Counted from the stretch's first letter, positions 8,574 through 18,484 are shown. The stretch: DNA of 64,000 nt from Lepidostoma basale (GCA_022606425.2 JAHDVF020001564.1:1860001-1924000); one strand, 5' to 3'. Numbers and translations: made by a program. Notes: generated by a model not told the origin, from the sequence alone.

Positions 8574-9090
8574 AACTTGTAGACTAAAAACTAACTAACT
8601 TACCATCACGCCGTCTCTCCGGAGGGATAGGCAGAAAGAATAGAACGCCACACTGTCCTGTCCTGACACACTTCTCTCGAATTCTCTACATTCATACATC
8701 TTGTCATGCGCGCACGTCGATTTCTCCGACTCTTCGCGTGACCGACATTCAATATTTGATTGATTTGATCGTGCCACGTTTTCCTAGGCCTTCCTCTATT
8801 TCTAGCTCCGTTCACGCCGTTTACATATACCTTCTTTACCATTCTGTCTTCACTCATTCTTTCCATGTGTCTAAACCATCTTAATGATCCTTATTTTGTT
8901 CATAACACTTTCATTCGCACCACATTCACTTCTTATACTTGCATTTGTCACTCTATCATATACAGATTTGTCACACATTCGTGTTACAGATCTCATTTCT
9001 ACTGCCTTTATTCTATTTTCATCCTTCTTTTCCAGTTTCATGCTTCACTTCCATACATAAGGGAAATAGAATAGTGAACTTTGTAGACTA
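8574..9090 (-). mobile_element. LINE-A1 insertion with target-site duplication
   Basis: A 5'-truncated LINE-A1 (about 8587-9076) with its antisense tail at the left. Minus-strand frame MERMSEDRMVKKVYVNGVNG then RGRPRKTWHDQINQILN to the terminal SILSAYPSGETA. Flanks AACTTGTAGACTA (8574-8586) and AACTTTGTAGACTA (9077-9090) match except for one base, the target-site duplication left by target-primed reverse transcription. Confidence 0.85.
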
Positions 9091-9555
9091 CCAAAACTGT
9101 AATTAGTTTTTAGTAAATATCTTTACCAAGGCAGCGTCATAATTATTATATTTTAACATTACAATAGTGTTACATTACACAATAGAATTTTGATCAACAT
9201 CAATCAGGTTTTGATCAAATCTCACAAGCCACCACTGGTGTTATGCCTTTATTGTTGAAAGGGTAGTGAGGCTTCATCCCTTAATACGTGACACCGCCTT
9301 AATTCCCGAATACACACCCCCACCGTAGCTAGACGATAGAAATTAGTTGTTTAGACTTGTATTCATGGAATTATGAATGTTTGCACGGAGATAAACTGTA
9401 ATCTAATTGGTCGTTGTTTTCATGAATAGAAATGAATTCGGGTTAGAGATCTCCGATAGAAATTGATATTTTGAATTCAAATTTATATCTTTGTAGTTGT
9501 AATTCACACATAATGTAAAATAATATATGTATTTATTTCATAAAACAAACCAATT
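9091..9555. other. Unassigned A+T-rich DNA
   Basis: No gene or repeat recognised. Confidence 0.5.
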
Positions 9556-9559
9556 TCAT

Positions 9560-10065
9560 AAAACAATGCCGTAGAAATGAGATCACCGAGAAGAATGTGC
9601 GTGAAAAGATATATGATAGAATACCGGCAAAAGGTAGATATGATAAGGTTTGCTGACGATATTGCTGTGGTTGCTGAAAATGAAAAAGAACTGCAAGAGG
9701 CCTTAACAACTATGCAAAGCATTCTTCACAATAACTACAACATGAAGATAAATAAAGACAAAACAAAGCTGCTGACTGTAGGCCGAACTCAACATCAGAT
9801 GAGAGTAGTGATGTCAGGAGTTCCACTAAAGAAAACCAAGGAGTTTGTCTACCTCGGGAGCAAAATAACATGTGACGGTCGGTCTAAGAGCGAGGTCGAC
9901 AGCCATATACATCAGGCTAGGCTTGCATTTAATAAATGGTCGAAAATAATAGAATCGAATAATATAGACCTAAAACTGAGAATACTCCTAATCAAGACCT
10001 ATGTATGGAGTATCTTGATGTACGGGTGCGAGACATGGTGCCTATCCGAAAGAGATAAATGGACA
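9560..10065 (+). pseudogene. Chimeric LINE frame: LINE-A scrap joined to LINE-F RT
   Basis: A long open frame here is a patchwork. 9565-9625 is LINE-A (NAVEMRSPRRMC). 9628-10065 is a different RT palm-to-thumb fragment with the catalytic box RFADDIAVVAENEKELQEAL, then MKINKDKTKLLTVG, FVYLGSKITCDGRS and SILMYGCETWCLSERDKWTL. FADD is a functional variant of YxDD in non-LTR RTs. After 10065 the frame runs into antisense LINE-C. It is a fortuitous fusion, not a gene. Confidence 0.8.
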
Positions 10066-10213
10066 CTTGAGGCTTTTTCTTCGTTTCTTCGTTTTTCCCT
10101 TAAAGTTCTTAGGACCTTCATCTCAGATTTTCTTGGTTCTTCTTATCTTCAGACACTTGGTTCGCACAGTGTTGGCCCACAATTCTATAGCATACGTCAT
10201 GATAAGTCGCACG
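10066..10213 (-). mobile_element. LINE-C fragment
   Basis: Minus strand reads CVRLIMTYAIELWANTVRTK, the start of the LINE-C C-terminal region, followed by decayed sequence. Confidence 0.65.
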
Positions 10214-10442
10214 CAGTGGCGGTACTCCCATAGAAGCCCAGAAGCCCGGCTTCCGTAAGAAATTTTGAATCAAAACCCCCAAATCTAAGTAATCATGCCC
10301 CCGCATAAACCAACAACCCATCAAATCACCTTAGAACAATGTTCCCATCAGACGTAAGAGGAATAGCCAAAAGAGCTGAACCTCTGTAAGCCAGAAGAGG
10401 TTTTGATTCAAAATGTTGGGCTTCTATGGGAGTACCGCCACT
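10214..10442. mobile_element. hAT-like MITE
   Basis: Terminal inverted repeats CAGTGGCGGTACTCCCATAG and CTATGGGAGTACCGCCACT bound about 229 bp. Further inward, TTTTGAATCAAAACC pairs with GGTTTTGATTCAAAA. The CAGTGGCG end is hAT-like. I could not find a matching 8-bp target duplication, probably because the site is eroded or recombined. Confidence 0.65.
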
Positions 10443-10454
10443 ATAAATTCTGAG

Positions 10455-10600
10455 AATTTAAATATTAAATGTTGGCCATATGTGGAGTCTGATAAATCGA
10501 CGTGCGTGTATGACATGATGTATGCTTGTTGAGGAAGCGAACGAAGTTTGTCAAGATAGAACAGTGTGACGGTTCATTTGATGGCTAGTTAGTTATAAAA
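10455..10600 (+). mobile_element. LINE-A 3' fragment
   Basis: Matches the ILNVGHM.SLINRRACMT region and terminus, with part of the last 40 bp deleted before GCTAGTTAGTTA. Confidence 0.7.
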
Positions 10601-10985
10601 TAATATACCAAAACTTTGAGTAGGATTTCTCTGATGAGAAATTAATAATTTTTGATAATATTTCATAAAGTTTTTGAAATCACTAAATTATTGCGCGAAT
10701 CAACAGTCCTAAGACGATTTTCTTGCCCAAGGGCAAAAAATTAATTAATTTTTTTTTAATATAATTTAGTTCAATAAACTTTTCGCGGGCAGAAATTTTC
10801 TACCAAACTGTTTGCTTTTGATAATAAGGTTTTATCCGACGGTTCCTACCGGCACATAGGAAATTAATAATATCGGAGGGAAGTTAAAGGAATCAACGTG
10901 GAAAAGGAATTTCACGACCACAAATTGATTCCAAAAACCAATACCGATAACCCGATTTGAAAAGTTTGCCAACGATGTGTTCCAA
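10601..10985. other. Unassigned A+T-rich DNA
   Basis: No gene or repeat recognised. Confidence 0.5.
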
Positions 10986-10989
10986 AAGT

Positions 10990-11032
10990 TAAAATGTAAC
11001 CTAACCCAACCTTACCTAACCTAACCTAGATT
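10990..11032. repeat. Interstitial telomere-like tract (CCTAA)n
   Basis: Contains CCTAACCCAACC and ACCTAACCTAACCTAG, which are degenerate copies of the insect telomere unit TTAGG in antisense. Confidence 0.5.
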
Positions 11033-11271
11033 AAACTAACCACCGTTTGTGCTAGCTATAGAATTAATCCGTGATATATTATAAGAATTGAATCATTTAT
11101 GAGTTGGTTTTTAAAAATCATTATTTCATTTCATCTATTTCATTTAATTGAATAAAAATCACAAACATTATAGACATATAATTCCAGATCGTTCGCTATT
11201 ACATAATAAGAATTTATAAGAGAAGCATTATAAACATTAAGATTAAGGAAGTAAAAAGAATCATAACATTG

Positions 11272-11480
11272 ATATTGCATCCCTGAGGCAACTCACACTA
11301 TCGCGAAATATGTCGACCTCCGAAGCGACCCGATTAAGCAATAAGATTGCCATACCCACAGGCATAACCATTGGCAAGTTGGTTCTGCAGCGCGGCAAAT
11401 AAAACGATCTGTGCTGTCTTTAACGAAGGTAATTATCAGGGACAAATAGACCTACATCACTCAGGACATCCGAGTTTTGT
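11272..11480 (-). mobile_element. LINE-B C-terminal fragment
   Basis: Minus strand reads GLFVPDNYL, CRTNLPMVMPVGMAILLLN, then VASEVDIF, in shifted frames. Same region as 1435-1590. Confidence 0.7.
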
Positions 11481-11609
11481 ATATGGCCGGCAATCAGCTG
11501 AAAGAAGTGAACTCCCAAGTGGATATTTCTCCTTCTCTCCAATGATTGGTATCTAAGCAAACCTAGGAAGAATTCAGTCGGAAAGAGCCGCGGGTAATAA
11601 CCGCGCTCC

Positions 11610-11712
11610 CTGAGGTAAAGAAGTTCTAACCCTTATATATGGAAGCAAAACATGGAACTGACAGAAGAAGAATGAGAGCATAATAAATGTGGTAAAAATG
11701 AGACGAAATGAA
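11610..11712 (+). mobile_element. LINE-A fragment
   Basis: Matches LIYGSKTWN..QKKNESIINV, the MYGSEAWNWQKKD segment of LINE-A. Ends where an antisense LINE-G begins. Confidence 0.65.
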
Positions 11713-11721
11713 ACAAAATGA

Positions 11722-11800
11722 TGAAAGGATTCTTCTTCTTTTGGTGCCGTATCAGGTCCCCCCAACGTTGACGAACACTGCAGTAAAGGCATCGCTGTGT
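11722..11800 (-). mobile_element. LINE-G 3' end
   Basis: Antisense (GAA)n tail, then TCAGGTCCCCCCAACGTTG, the last codons (NVGG/T-stop) and 3' UTR of LINE-G. Only about 80 bp. Confidence 0.7.
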
Positions 11801-12640
11801 TTCAATAATTGATTAATTTTTTCATGCTATGTCTTCCTTGGCCTTCCTCGACTTCTTTTTCCATTCACACTACTTGTATATATTTTTTAAACCTTTATTC
11901 CTTCATTTATCTGTCCAAACCATCTAAGTGACCCTTTCTTAATTTTATTTTCATAAATAGATATTCTATCATACATTGTTTTTCCGCACATTCTTCTTAG
12001 TGACCTCATTTCTATGACATTTATCCTACTTTCAACCTTCTTCTACCAACTCCAAGCTTCACATCCATACATAAGAGTCGGCAATAGAACTCCATTGTGC
12101 ACTGCCATCTTTGCTTCAGTCGATAAATTTATATTTGCGGTAATGACTTTGAGTGCCATATTTATTTTGTTTCCAGCTCCAACCCTTCTTCCGATATTTT
12201 TCTCAATTTTTCCATCTCTTGTAAATGCTGCCCAGATAAAAAAATTCGGTAACTTACCATTATTTCCCACCATTCGCACTTATGTTATAATCCGTTATAC
12301 ATTATTCCTTTTCAAATACCATAACATTTGACACGTTCATTACAAGGTCATACTTATTGCATACGTCGTACATTCTTGACACTAGGACTTGTAGATCGTC
12401 CATGCTGTCAGCGATTAAAACAGCGTCGTCTACATATAGCAAACAGCTGATGGACATATTGTTCATTTTGGCACCAGAGTTTATGCCATCTAATTCATTC
12501 ATACACTTGTCCATGTATAGATTAAACAACCACGGGGACATTACACAACCCCGTTTGACACCTTTTGTGATATCAAACCAAGAAGTGAAAGCCCCGTTTA
12601 CTCTGACACACGCGGTTATTCCTTCATAAAATGAAGCAAC
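11800..12640 (-). mobile_element. LINE-A2 with RT palm and intact YVDD
   Basis: The best-preserved RT core of LINE-A2. From its 5' side (right) the minus strand reads VASFYEGITACVRVNGAFTS, GVKRGCVMSPWLFNLYMDK (palm motif B), NMSISCLLYVDDAVLIADS (palm motif C with the catalytic aspartates, about 12423-12440), then NVSNVMVFEKE. After a frameshift come IGRRVGAGNKINMALKVITA and KMAVHNGVLLPTLMYGCEAW. The 3' part below about 12040 is decayed. No functional protein can be made. Confidence 0.85.
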
Positions 12641-13282
12641 CGCTCATTTTAGGTTTGTGCTTACTCCATATTCGTATTTTACTTCATAATGCCACAAATT
12701 GAATGCTTCATAAGAAAGTAAAGTAAAATATATGAATATTTTGATTCATATTAAATAAAATAAAATTATTCATAAAATATGTATTCTGTCCAATAGTATT
12801 TCGTAGCAGAAAAAATAATTGAATATCAATCTGACATAAAAAATGAAAATTCAACAATGATAGAATAATTTAACCCCAAAATCGTTACGACTAAAAAACA
12901 TAATGGTAACCCAAGCGTGCGGCACAACACAATAACCCCCAAACACTAGTAACAAATAACATGAACATTATGGTAAATCTACCAAAAGGCATTACTTTTT
13001 ATTGGTTTTAACTACGCTCATGCCATCAATGTTATAGGGGGACCCAAAAATGTATTTGTTACATTTAATTTCATTTATACGATATAATATTTCTTTCGGT
13101 CTTTTCCTAGTACGCCCTTGGAGTAATTGATTTTACAAAAATAAATCTTTATAAATAATACGGAGAAAATTTTCACTGTGTTTCTTTATTTTCATTAATT
13201 TATCTAAACATATCAAGAGCATCACAGAACTATATTCCAATACATCAATGATACATAACATTATTAATAAAATGTTTTAGAT
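12641..13282. other. Unassigned A+T-rich DNA
   Basis: Only recognised item is about 40 bp near 12775-12815 (TATTCTGTCCAATAGTATTT) that recurs at about 22755-22795. Confidence 0.45.
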
Positions 13283-13540
13283 CTTCTTCTTCTTTCGGTG
13301 CCGTGTCAGGTCCCCCCAACGTTGGCGATCACTACAGCAAAGGCATCTCTATCCTGCGCCACTTGGAACAGGTTCTGAACTCTTGTTATTCCTATCCACT
13401 CTTTGATGTTCTGCAGCCAGGACAGCTGCCTTCTACCAACTCCCTGACGTCCCTCCACTTTACCCATTAATATCTGTCAAAGGAGGTAGTATTTTTCTTC
13501 CCTTAGCACATGACCCAAGTTTGAGATAAATAAATAATAC
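13283..13540 (-). mobile_element. LINE-G 3' end
   Basis: Antisense (GAA)n tail, GTGTCAGGTCCCCCCAACG, and decayed coding matching SWLRNIREW.. and FRAAQDR of the copy at 61035. Confidence 0.75.
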
Positions 13541-13594
13541 ATAAATAAATAATACATAATGAACTCACAACTATAACAAAGACAGAGACTGCGT

Positions 13595-13675
13595 CTCCCT
13601 CAGGTGAACTACATTATCATAAAAAAACGTCGATCTCTATCAAAGATATTGCTTTACCTACCGGCATAACCATTG
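13595..13675 (-). mobile_element. LINE-B scrap
   Basis: Short antisense match to MPVGRAI..LLN and SEIDVF. Confidence 0.5.
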
Positions 13676-13729
13676 TAATAATACAAAACGAATTATCTTT
13701 ATATATTTTTAACTAACATTACATTGACT

Positions 13730-14020
13730 TTACGAAAGAGCAGGTGGAAATAATGGACCACCACACATTTCTGCCATTTTTTCTTTCGATTCCTTAAGAT
13801 TCATACATCGTGTCATTCACGTATGTCGATTTAGAAATCGACATACGTGCATGTGGGTCCTAGAGGACCCCTCAAATGAACGACTTTTAATATTTCATTG
13901 ATTTAATCATGCCACTTTTACCTCGGTCGTCCTCAATTTCTTGTTACGTTTACATCCGAACATATATTTTTTAACATTCTTTCTTCATGCACTCATTCCA
14001 TGTGTCCAAACGAAATAGTT
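13730..14020 (-). mobile_element. LINE-A1 fragment with internal hairpin
   Basis: Antisense match from the 3' terminus through the KTWHDQIN region to FGHMER. A perfect hairpin with 15-bp arms and a 2-bp loop lies at 13818-13849 (CACGTATGTCGATTT and its complement), created by inverted duplication of LINE sequence. Confidence 0.7.
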
Positions 14021-14029
14021 AATATTAAA

Positions 14030-14095
14030 TTAAATAGTCAATAATGTTGAAGTATCATTGTGTTTATGCCAAAACAATGGATTAAGTATTTCATA
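14030..14095 (+). repeat. P1 arm fragment
   Basis: AATGTTGAAGTATCATTGTG followed by CCAAAACAATGGATT, the outer segment of P1 without the ribozyme-like core. Confidence 0.6.
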
Positions 14096-14600
14096 CTTTT
14101 GCCATAGAACATTTTGATAAACAAATTACAAAAGAACTCATAAAAATGGGTGCAGTCCCATAGAATGGATTACTATGTAAAAGGCGTATCGGGAATGTCG
14201 TGTGTGTAATATATCGGTATATCATCCCCTAACCATTCGAGGTTCACTTCCACGTCCCCCAGAGATTCTCAATCTGTAGGAATCAAAACATTTTGTTTTT
14301 CAAGAAAAAGATATACAGATACATCAAATTTTTTTAAATCAATGTGTTGTGGAATAATTAAGTGACAAAAATTATTTAAATTATGTTTACTTCAGAACGT
14401 CCACAACCAGTGACGGTGGAGGGAAAGAATATCAAAGCGAATCTGTCCCTAAAATCCCAAATTAATAACACGGTCAGCGCTAGTTTCTTCCACCTAAGAC
14501 GATTAAAATCCGTTAAAGAAGTATTTTCAAAACTCTTGTAAACTCTTGTAAATGACTATTGAAATGAAATTTATTCAAACATTCCAAAACAACAAGTAAA
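14096..14600. other. Unassigned A+T-rich DNA
   Basis: No gene or repeat recognised. Confidence 0.5.
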
Positions 14601-14604
14601 CAAA

Positions 14605-15110
14605 CTTCAATGCAGCAGCAAGACTCATTAAAGGCATTCCAAAATAGTCCAATATAACACAACATCTCAAAGAACTTCACTGGCTGAAGAGTCCAGAAAG
14701 AATCCAGTATAAACTCTGCTGGACAGTCTTCAAAGTGCTACATGGAATAGCTCCAAATTATATATCCGAACTCTGTATAACGGACAGCCTAAATAATACG
14801 GAAATCCACATTTCGCTCGGCGAATTCCTCGGCAATAGGAAGATTAGTTGAGCCAAAGCGTTGCCCTAATACAAATTTCGAGGATCGAGCGTTTGTGGTA
14901 GCCAGTCCATCAGCTTGGAACAATCTTTATTCATACCTGAAAACTCATCTTTTTCATATTTCATACCCAATTTAAAACTTGCATATTTTTTTCTATTATA
15001 CTGTCTAATCGATCGTGAATATCAATCAGATGCAGCTTTCACATTTAGATTTAAAACACGTCTTAATGCGCCCTTGAGGTGATTGCATCACAAAAATGGC
15101 GCTATAAATG
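14605..15110 (+). mobile_element. LINE-K (CR1/L2-like) C-terminus
   Basis: Reads NAAARLIKGIPK, HLKELHWLKSPERIQYKLCW, VFKVLHGIAPNYISELC and VASPSAWNNL-like residues, then APLR and KWRYK at about 15070-15105. The AARLI...LHWLP...RI.YK....K.LHG.AP.Y pattern is diagnostic of the C-terminal RT end in CR1/L2-type LINEs. Several stops; dead copy. Confidence 0.8.
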
Positions 15111-15965
15111 TTAGCATTATATTATTATTTTTATCAATTTGAGCACTTTTGGCTAACTTTGACTTGGTGTTCCAAGCAAATTGGAATTTCGCACTTAGTG
15201 CACCGAGTCTAGCTTTTACGATCTCAGTTCTTGGGCAGAAACCACAACGCCCCTGTGAGTGATGTTCAGACCCAGGAGGATCGACAGGCATAGGTTTTTT
15301 GATAATCGCCGAAATACTTTATTTTATATCCCTCCTCTTGTATGTAGAAAATGCTGACGTTATTACACTGGGGTACCCCAGCACCCAATAGCACACGTGC
15401 ATATGTCTATACCGTCCGGCTGTCGCCGCGTCACTGGCAAATCCGAAGCGTGACTTTAAGGTAAAATACGCGGGAATTCAAAGTTGTGCATTATAAACCA
15501 GATAAGTAAATTTAAAAAAAAAACTGGGGTGTCCCAGCACCCCTTGTAGGGTGTTATGGTTAAGAAAATAACATAACTTGTTTTAATCTATTCTCAAAGC
15601 GTGGAAATGTTTGAGAAACGCTATTCTCATGTATGTCGTGAGGGCAAATCAATATCCATCAATTACCTGGATTACCACACCCTAACCAATAGGGATGGTT
15701 TATTTGCCAAGCTTTTTTAACTCATTTATGCTACGAATCGGCGATAAATCATATGTTTACGCTTTTGTGCGTGTCTATTGGCATTATGCACTCCTGTTGG
15801 TTGCGAACGAGGCAATTACTTCCTACTAGTGTATACGGAAATGTTAAAAAATATATTTTAATTAAAAATATTGTAGTAAAAAGGGAATTATATTACCGGC
15901 AGATGTTTCTTTCACATAAACCAAATTAATTTATAATATTATTTAATTTTGTGATTATTATTAAT
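15111..15965. other. Unassigned DNA with a repeated CTGGGGT motif
   Basis: Two direct copies of ACTGGGGTRYCCCAGCACCC lie at about 15367 and 15524; the first contains the 14-bp palindrome CTGGGGTACCCCAG. No gene recognised; a 67-codon antisense frame at 15088-15291 has no known domain. Confidence 0.4.
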
Positions 15966-15969
15966 CATT

Positions 15970-16285
15970 ATTATTAACTAACTAACCATCACGCCCTCCC
16001 GAAGGGGTAAGCAGAAAGAATGGACTGCCACACTTTTCTTTCCTGACATATTTCCCTCGCTTCCTCAACATTCATACATCGTGTCATGCACGCCCCGATT
16101 CCTCTGACTCCTCACGTGGCCGACATTCAATATTTGATTTATTTGATCGTGTCGCGTTTTCCTCGGTCTTCCTCTATTTCTAGTTCCATTTACATTGTTA
16201 ACATTATTTTTTTTACCATTCTTTCTCTATTCATTCTTTCCATGTGTCCAAAACATCTTAATGATCCTTTCATTATTTACAATGT
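15970..16285 (-). mobile_element. LINE-A1 3' end
   Basis: Antisense tail TAACTAACTAACC and terminus, then CMTRCMNVEEARE, GRPRKTRHDQIN and FGHMER regions in broken frames, up to about the MKGS codons. Confidence 0.8.
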
Positions 16286-16299
16286 CAATATTTCGGCGG

Positions 16300-16447
16300 T
16301 AATTAATTAATTATTACTGTTTAAATTCAAAATACTGTTAAAATATCACAATTTATTTTTATTCACTGAGAGTGTCGCGACAGCTGTTTCGCCAACCGAT
16401 GTTGGCATCATCAAGTGTTACAATAAACTTTAGTGTAACACCGGATG
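16300..16447 (-). repeat. P1 element interrupted by SINE-1
   Basis: A minus-oriented P1 arm and core occupy 16300-16432. A plus-oriented P1 start (GTGTAACACCGGATGA, 16432-16447) is cut by the SINE, and the plus arm resumes at about 16690 (TTATAACAGTGTTTTAAATT). The SINE insertion removed the plus core. Confidence 0.7.
16379..16414 (-). ncRNA. P1 hammerhead-like core, C3 to U variant
   Basis: Minus strand UUGAUGA (C3 replaced by U), extra U, GCCAAC-AUCG-GUUGGC, GAA, ACAGCUGU, C17. Everything else is canonical; loss of C3 should reduce or abolish cleavage. Confidence 0.6.
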
Positions 16448-16685
16448 ACGTCGACCTTCGTGACAGAGTGGTAAGAGCTCTGACTTTCATGCAGAAGGTC
16501 CAGGGTTCGATTCCCGGCAACGGCAGTGTGATTGCCACACTGTCTTTGGTCTGGTGTAGAATTCACGTGACAATAAAATTGCGATAGATTGGCTACCTAT
16601 CACATGTCACGAGAATCATTATAATAGCTTAAATACATTGTATATAGTAATTGGGTTCAAACGACCTGTTGTATACAAGGAAAAA
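16448..16685 (+). mobile_element. SINE-1b copy inside P1
   Basis: Head GTGACAGAGTGGTAAGAGC with B box GGTTCGATTCCCGGC, then the SINE-1 body. It ends in the alternative 3' segment TAATTGGGTTCAAACGACC and TGTTGTATAC, also seen antisense at 53155, so this is a second SINE-1 subfamily. Confidence 0.8.
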
Positions 16686-16689
16686 AAAA

Positions 16690-16765
16690 TATTTATTATA
16701 ACAGTGTTTTAAATTTTAACAGTAATGTTGAAATAACATAGTGTTTCGGCCTAAACAGTGGAGTA
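16690..16765 (+). repeat. P1 outer arm
   Basis: TGTTTTAAATTTTAACAG, then TGTTGAAATAACATAGTG and GGCCTAAACAGTGG: continuation of the interrupted P1. Confidence 0.6.
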
Positions 16766-17150
16766 GTTTATTTATATTTACAAAATTTATTTAAAAACAT
16801 TATGCAAGTACAACGTGGAGATTGAAAACGCCTTTAAAAGTTTAACGCCACGTATTACGTAGACGTAGTATTAAATACGTTGCTCTGACTGTTTTGTCTG
16901 AATTGTAGTGTGCATTCGTCGCCCCGGGAGCGGCTAAACTTGAATCTCGGATAGATTACTGTACAGTTCGCCGCAGCCAACTCAGCATCACTTCCACTCC
17001 AGGTTAGTTTTACTTCACAGAACAACGTGACACAAATACGAGTACAATTGAAGTCTGAAGTGTTTGCGATAAGCTTAAATAAGACTTTTTTCAAACTTTG
17101 GTAGGAAGACTTTGTTGTATCATAAACTATAATTCATTGTTTCTTGAACA
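16766..17150. other. Unassigned DNA
   Basis: No repeat recognised. A 79-codon antisense frame at 16855-17094 shows no known domain. Confidence 0.4.
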
Positions 17151-17156
17151 ATGATG

Positions 17157-17356
17157 TAAAACTCCATATTAAATAATGAAGACGAATGAAAACGTCATTT
17201 TTTTTAGAAGTTCTATTATATTTTATGGAAATGACATGTTTCACCCTTATAAGGCGTTATCAAAAATGTATTTTCAATAATGCCTTAGAAGAGTGAAACA
17301 TGTCATTCCCATAAAATATAAGAAAACTTCTAGATAACGAACGTTTTCATTCGTAT
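17157..17356. repeat. P2 inverted pair, best palindrome
   Basis: About 190 bp. Left arm: ACTCCATATTAAATAATG, GACGAATGAAAACGTC, TTATGGAAATGACATGTTTC. Right arm: GAAACATGTCATTCCCAT and CGAACGTTTTCATTCGT. Two P2 cores stand back to back around AAAAATGTATTTT. Both cores deviate (right: CAAUAA for UUGAUAA and GUGAAAC). Confidence 0.75.
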
Positions 17357-17426
17357 TAATTATAAACTATAATTGTTGTTTGCATTATCTTTTGAAAAAA
17401 ATAAACTGATTTGATTTGATATATTG
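17357..17426 (+). mobile_element. LINE-B extreme 3' end
   Basis: Only the last bases and the tail AATAAACTGATTTGATTTGA are present. Confidence 0.65.
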
Positions 17427-17499
17427 TATTATCGATATAACAGAAACACATATATTAATATGTTATATTGATAATAAAAATAATAATAATATAATAATA

Positions 17500-17755
17500 A
17501 TTAGGCTAATTTGTATAGCGCCGTTTTTTTTAATAGCTCACCTCAAGGGCGATTTGACAGTGTTTTTAGTCATGAGAGCTACATGTGACACCAGCAATCA
17601 GATAACCGTTGCTTACATTTTATGGGATATTTTGAAAAGGTGGGTTTTTAGATGAGATTTTAAGTCTGTCGGATTGTCAATGCATCTGAGGCGTGCAGGA
17701 AGCATATTCCAGGTGAACGGACCTGCCACTGCGAAAGCCCGATCTGATAATATAA
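17500..17755 (-). mobile_element. LINE-K (CR1/L2-like) C-terminus
   Basis: Minus strand reads RAFAVAGPFTWNMLPARLRC, IDNPTDLKSHLKTHLFKISH, uninterrupted to a stop. The FAVAGPxxWNxLP...L.SHLKTHLF motif is the classic C-terminus of CR1/L2-type RTs. Antisense to and about 2.4 kb from the other LINE-K copy. Confidence 0.85.
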
Positions 17756-18205
17756 TATAAACTGTCAAATTAAAAAAAACTTTGTTTTATGTATCACAAT
17801 TATGTTTTTATTTTACGCGCCAGCTGTTTCGTCAACCTATATTGACATCATCAGATGTTACAATTATTATTATTTTAACACCTGATGATGTCAACATAGG
17901 TTGACGAAACAGCTGTTGCGTAAAAAAGAAATACAATTGTGATACATAAACCAATTTTTTTAATTTAACAGTTTATTATGTTAAAGAATCATAGTGTTTC
18001 GGCCAAAACAACGGAATATTTAGATAATATAATACACTTTAGATAATTCATTGTTTTGGCGGAAACACTTTGATATTTAAAAAATAATAACTGTTTAATT
18101 GAAGCACTGTTATATATAAAACAATTTATTTAATTTATGAACTTGTCGCGACAGCTGTTTCGCTAACCAATGTTACATCACATCACATCAATGTAACATC
18201 CGGTG
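17755..18205. repeat. P1 array with alternating orientation
   Basis: Three P1 units in order minus, plus, minus: cores at 17819-17854 (minus), 17882-17917 (plus) and about 18150-18190 (minus). The first two are back to back. The second and third are joined tail to tail through mirrored outer arms (CATAGTGTTTCGGCCAAAAC at about 17990 and GTTTTGGCGGAAACAC at about 18054). Confidence 0.8.
17882..17917 (+). ncRNA. P1b hammerhead-like ribozyme core
   Basis: CUGAUGA 17882-17888, extra U, GUCAAC-AUAG-GUUGAC, GAA, ACAGCUGU, U17. Stem II differs from the 4422 copy by a paired C-to-U and G-to-A change (GCCAAC/GUUGGC to GUCAAC/GUUGAC), a compensatory substitution. The back-to-back minus copy has lost U16.1 and its cleavage site. 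Confidence 0.7.
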
Positions 18206-18234
18206 TTACAACCAACTAAAAAAGCTGTTTTATT

Positions 18235-18350
18235 TGATTTCATCAAGACATTTCATAAGGCCTTAGAAGGGAGAAACATGTCATTCCATAAAAAAAAAAC
18301 TTAATAAAACTCCTAGGAGACAGACGTTTTCATTTATATTTATTATGAAC
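18235..18350 (+). repeat. P2 element
   Basis: CCTTAGAAGGGAGAAACATG and AGACGTTTTCATTTATATT mark one P2 unit; core box eroded (UUCAUAA). Confidence 0.55.
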
Positions 18351-18484
18351 AAACTTATGAAACGATCTCTGCATCGCGATCGGTTTGAAAATATGGATGA
18401 AGAAATCGAAGAAATACGTTAATATGTTAATTAAGAAACTATGTGAATGGAGAACGGAGTTGTGAAGATTGAAGATAACTTAAC

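Noticed and set aside
9577..10233. 218-codon open frame as a gene
   Set aside because: It is a fusion of LINE-A, LINE-F and antisense LINE-C sequence; no single protein family spans it.
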